Below, in pieces: positions 7,128 through 8,043 of a stretch of 8,043 nucleotides of DNA. Position 1 is the first letter of the stretch. The number at the start of each line of letters is the position of its first letter. The DNA lies in NCBI GenBank assembly GCA_938023705.1, contig CALJDJ010000005.1:1-8043 (forward strand). Direction: 5' to 3'. This stretch comes from an uncultured Collinsella sp. (GTDB taxonomy: Bacteria > Actinomycetota > Coriobacteriia > Coriobacteriales > Coriobacteriaceae). Below the pieces are notes generated by a model, which saw only the letters and a list, made by a program, of their open reading frames with translations, did no database searches and was not told the origin of the DNA. The position numbers and the translations under genes were made by a program.

Positions 7128-8043
7128 ATGGCGATCACGCCCGCAGAAATCGCGGAAACCCGCGGCATGGTTGAGGAGCAGAACCTCGACATCAGGACCA
7201 TCACCATGGGTGTTTCGCTCATGGGTTGCGGTGACGAGAACCTCGACCGCATGTGCACGAAGATCTACGACCACGTGACGCACACGGCCGAGCACCTGGT
7301 CGAGACCGCCGAGAACCTCGAGCGCGAGTACGGTATCCCCATCGTCAACAAGCGCGTTTCCGTCACCCCGGTGGCGCAGATTGCCGCATGCTGCAAGGAT
7401 GAGGACCTCACCCCCATCGCGCACGCCCTCGACCGCGCGGCAGAGACGCTCGGCATCGACTACCTGGGCGGCTTCTCCGCGCTCGTCCAAAAGGGCATCG
7501 GCGACGCCGACCGCCGCGTCATCCAGTCCATCCCCCAGGCGCTCGCTACCACCAGCCGCGTCTGCTCCAGCGTCAACGTCGCCAGCCTGCGCGCCGGCAT
7601 CAACATGGACGCCGTGCTCATGGCAGCGCAGACCATCATCGATGCCGCCAAGCTTACGGCCGATGAGGATTCCGTCGGCGCCTCCAAGTTTGTCTGCTTT
7701 GCCAACATGGTCGAGGACTCCCCGTTTATGGCGGGCGCCGTCCACGGCGGCGGCGAGGCCGACGCCGTCATCAACGTAGGCGTCTCGGGCCCCGGCGTGA
7801 TGGCCGCAGCCCTGGAGAAACTGCCCGATTCCGCATCGATGATGGAAGTCGCCGAGAAGATTAAGCAGACTGCCTTTAAAATCACCCGTGCCGGCGAGCT
7901 CATGAGCCGCGAGGCCGCCCATCGTCTGGGTGTCGAGAAGGGCATTGTCGACCTGTCGCTGGCACCTACCCCCGCCATCGGCGACAGTGTGGCCAACATT
8001 CTGGAAGAGATGGGCCTTGAGACCTGCGGCTGCTGCGGCACCA
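7128..8043 (+). CDS. UPF0210 / PFL-family protein (partial, right end cut)
   Basis: The first 305 codons of a UPF0210 (DUF711) family protein, which is normally about 450 residues, so roughly the last third lies outside the window. Diagnostic segments are LDIRTITMGVSLMGC (20-34), IPIVNKRVSVTP (70-81), GGFSALVQKG (114-123), VCSSVNVASLRAGINM (147-162), NVGVSGPGV (217-225) and GIVDLSLAPTPAIGDSV (269-285). The family has a glycyl-radical-enzyme-like barrel, but I know of no established reaction; the name PFL reflects distant fold similarity, not pyruvate formate-lyase activity. An AGGAG site seven bases upstream supports this ATG. In streptococci and others the family is usually paired with a small ACT-domain gene (UPF0237) just upstream, which is absent here. 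Family assignment is firm and function unknown. Confidence 0.93.
   Translation, partial: MAITPAEIAETRGMVEEQNLDIRTITMGVSLMGCGDENLDRMCTKIYDHVTHTAEHLVETAENLEREYGIPIVNKRVSVTPVAQIAACCKDEDLTPIAHALDRAAETLGIDYLGGFSALVQKGIGDADRRVIQSIPQALATTSRVCSSVNVASLRAGINMDAVLMAAQTIIDAAKLTADEDSVGASKFVCFANMVEDSPFMAGAVHGGGEADAVINVGVSGPGVMAAALEKLPDSASMMEVAEKIKQTAFKITRAGELMSREAAHRLGVEKGIVDLSLAPTPAIGDSVANILEEMGLETCGCCGT

Noticed and set aside
5019..7922. A 967-codon open frame on the minus strand across metH, the intergenic gap and the PFL-family gene
   Set aside because: It spans two well-identified genes and their promoter region, its translation is dominated by Gly, Ala, Asp, His and Val, and it lacks any known motif. 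It is a by-product of codon bias.

Overview
The window looks like chromosomal DNA from a high-GC anaerobe. The proteins best fit the Coriobacteriia (Actinomycetota), and Collinsella or a close relative is my best guess. The grounds are strong GC preference at third codon positions, a type III glutamine synthetase, a two-protein B12-dependent methionine synthase and a UPF0210 (PFL-family) protein. This placement comes from protein style only; no 16S rRNA or other marker gene is present.

Layout, left to right. Bases 1-276 have no convincing gene. They hold a strong terminator at 212-247 that ends leftward transcription of glnN, and a second hairpin with a U-tract in the same orientation at 87-112. 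glnN (277-2364, minus strand) encodes a complete type III glutamine synthetase. Bases 2365-2790 form a long divergent intergenic region. It holds an operator-like inverted repeat, three copies of an 8-base motif and a large rod-shaped RNA fold at about 2529-2695 whose core is a near-perfect 76-nt hairpin. Rightward from there runs a compact methionine/one-carbon operon: metF (2791-3663), then a separate cobalamin-reactivation protein (3663-4451, overlapping the metF stop by one base), then metH (4461-7019), whose ribosome site overlaps the preceding stop codon. A hairpin and a good promoter at 7045-7092 lead into a UPF0210/PFL-family gene (from 7128) that is cut by the right edge.

How the genes work together. 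MetF reduces methylene-THF to methyl-THF. MetH passes that methyl group through cobalamin to homocysteine. MetH here lacks the C-terminal AdoMet-binding reactivation domain found in the E. coli enzyme, and the preceding gene encodes exactly that module as a separate protein, so the operon supplies a complete but split methionine synthase. GlnN assimilates ammonium and only shares the intergenic region. The PFL-family protein has no established function.

The most unusual feature is the structured RNA candidate between glnN and metF. I recognise no known riboswitch in it. Its overall shape (long rod, central bubble, apical arm) resembles 6S RNA, but that is a hypothesis. Otherwise the window is ordinary core metabolism.
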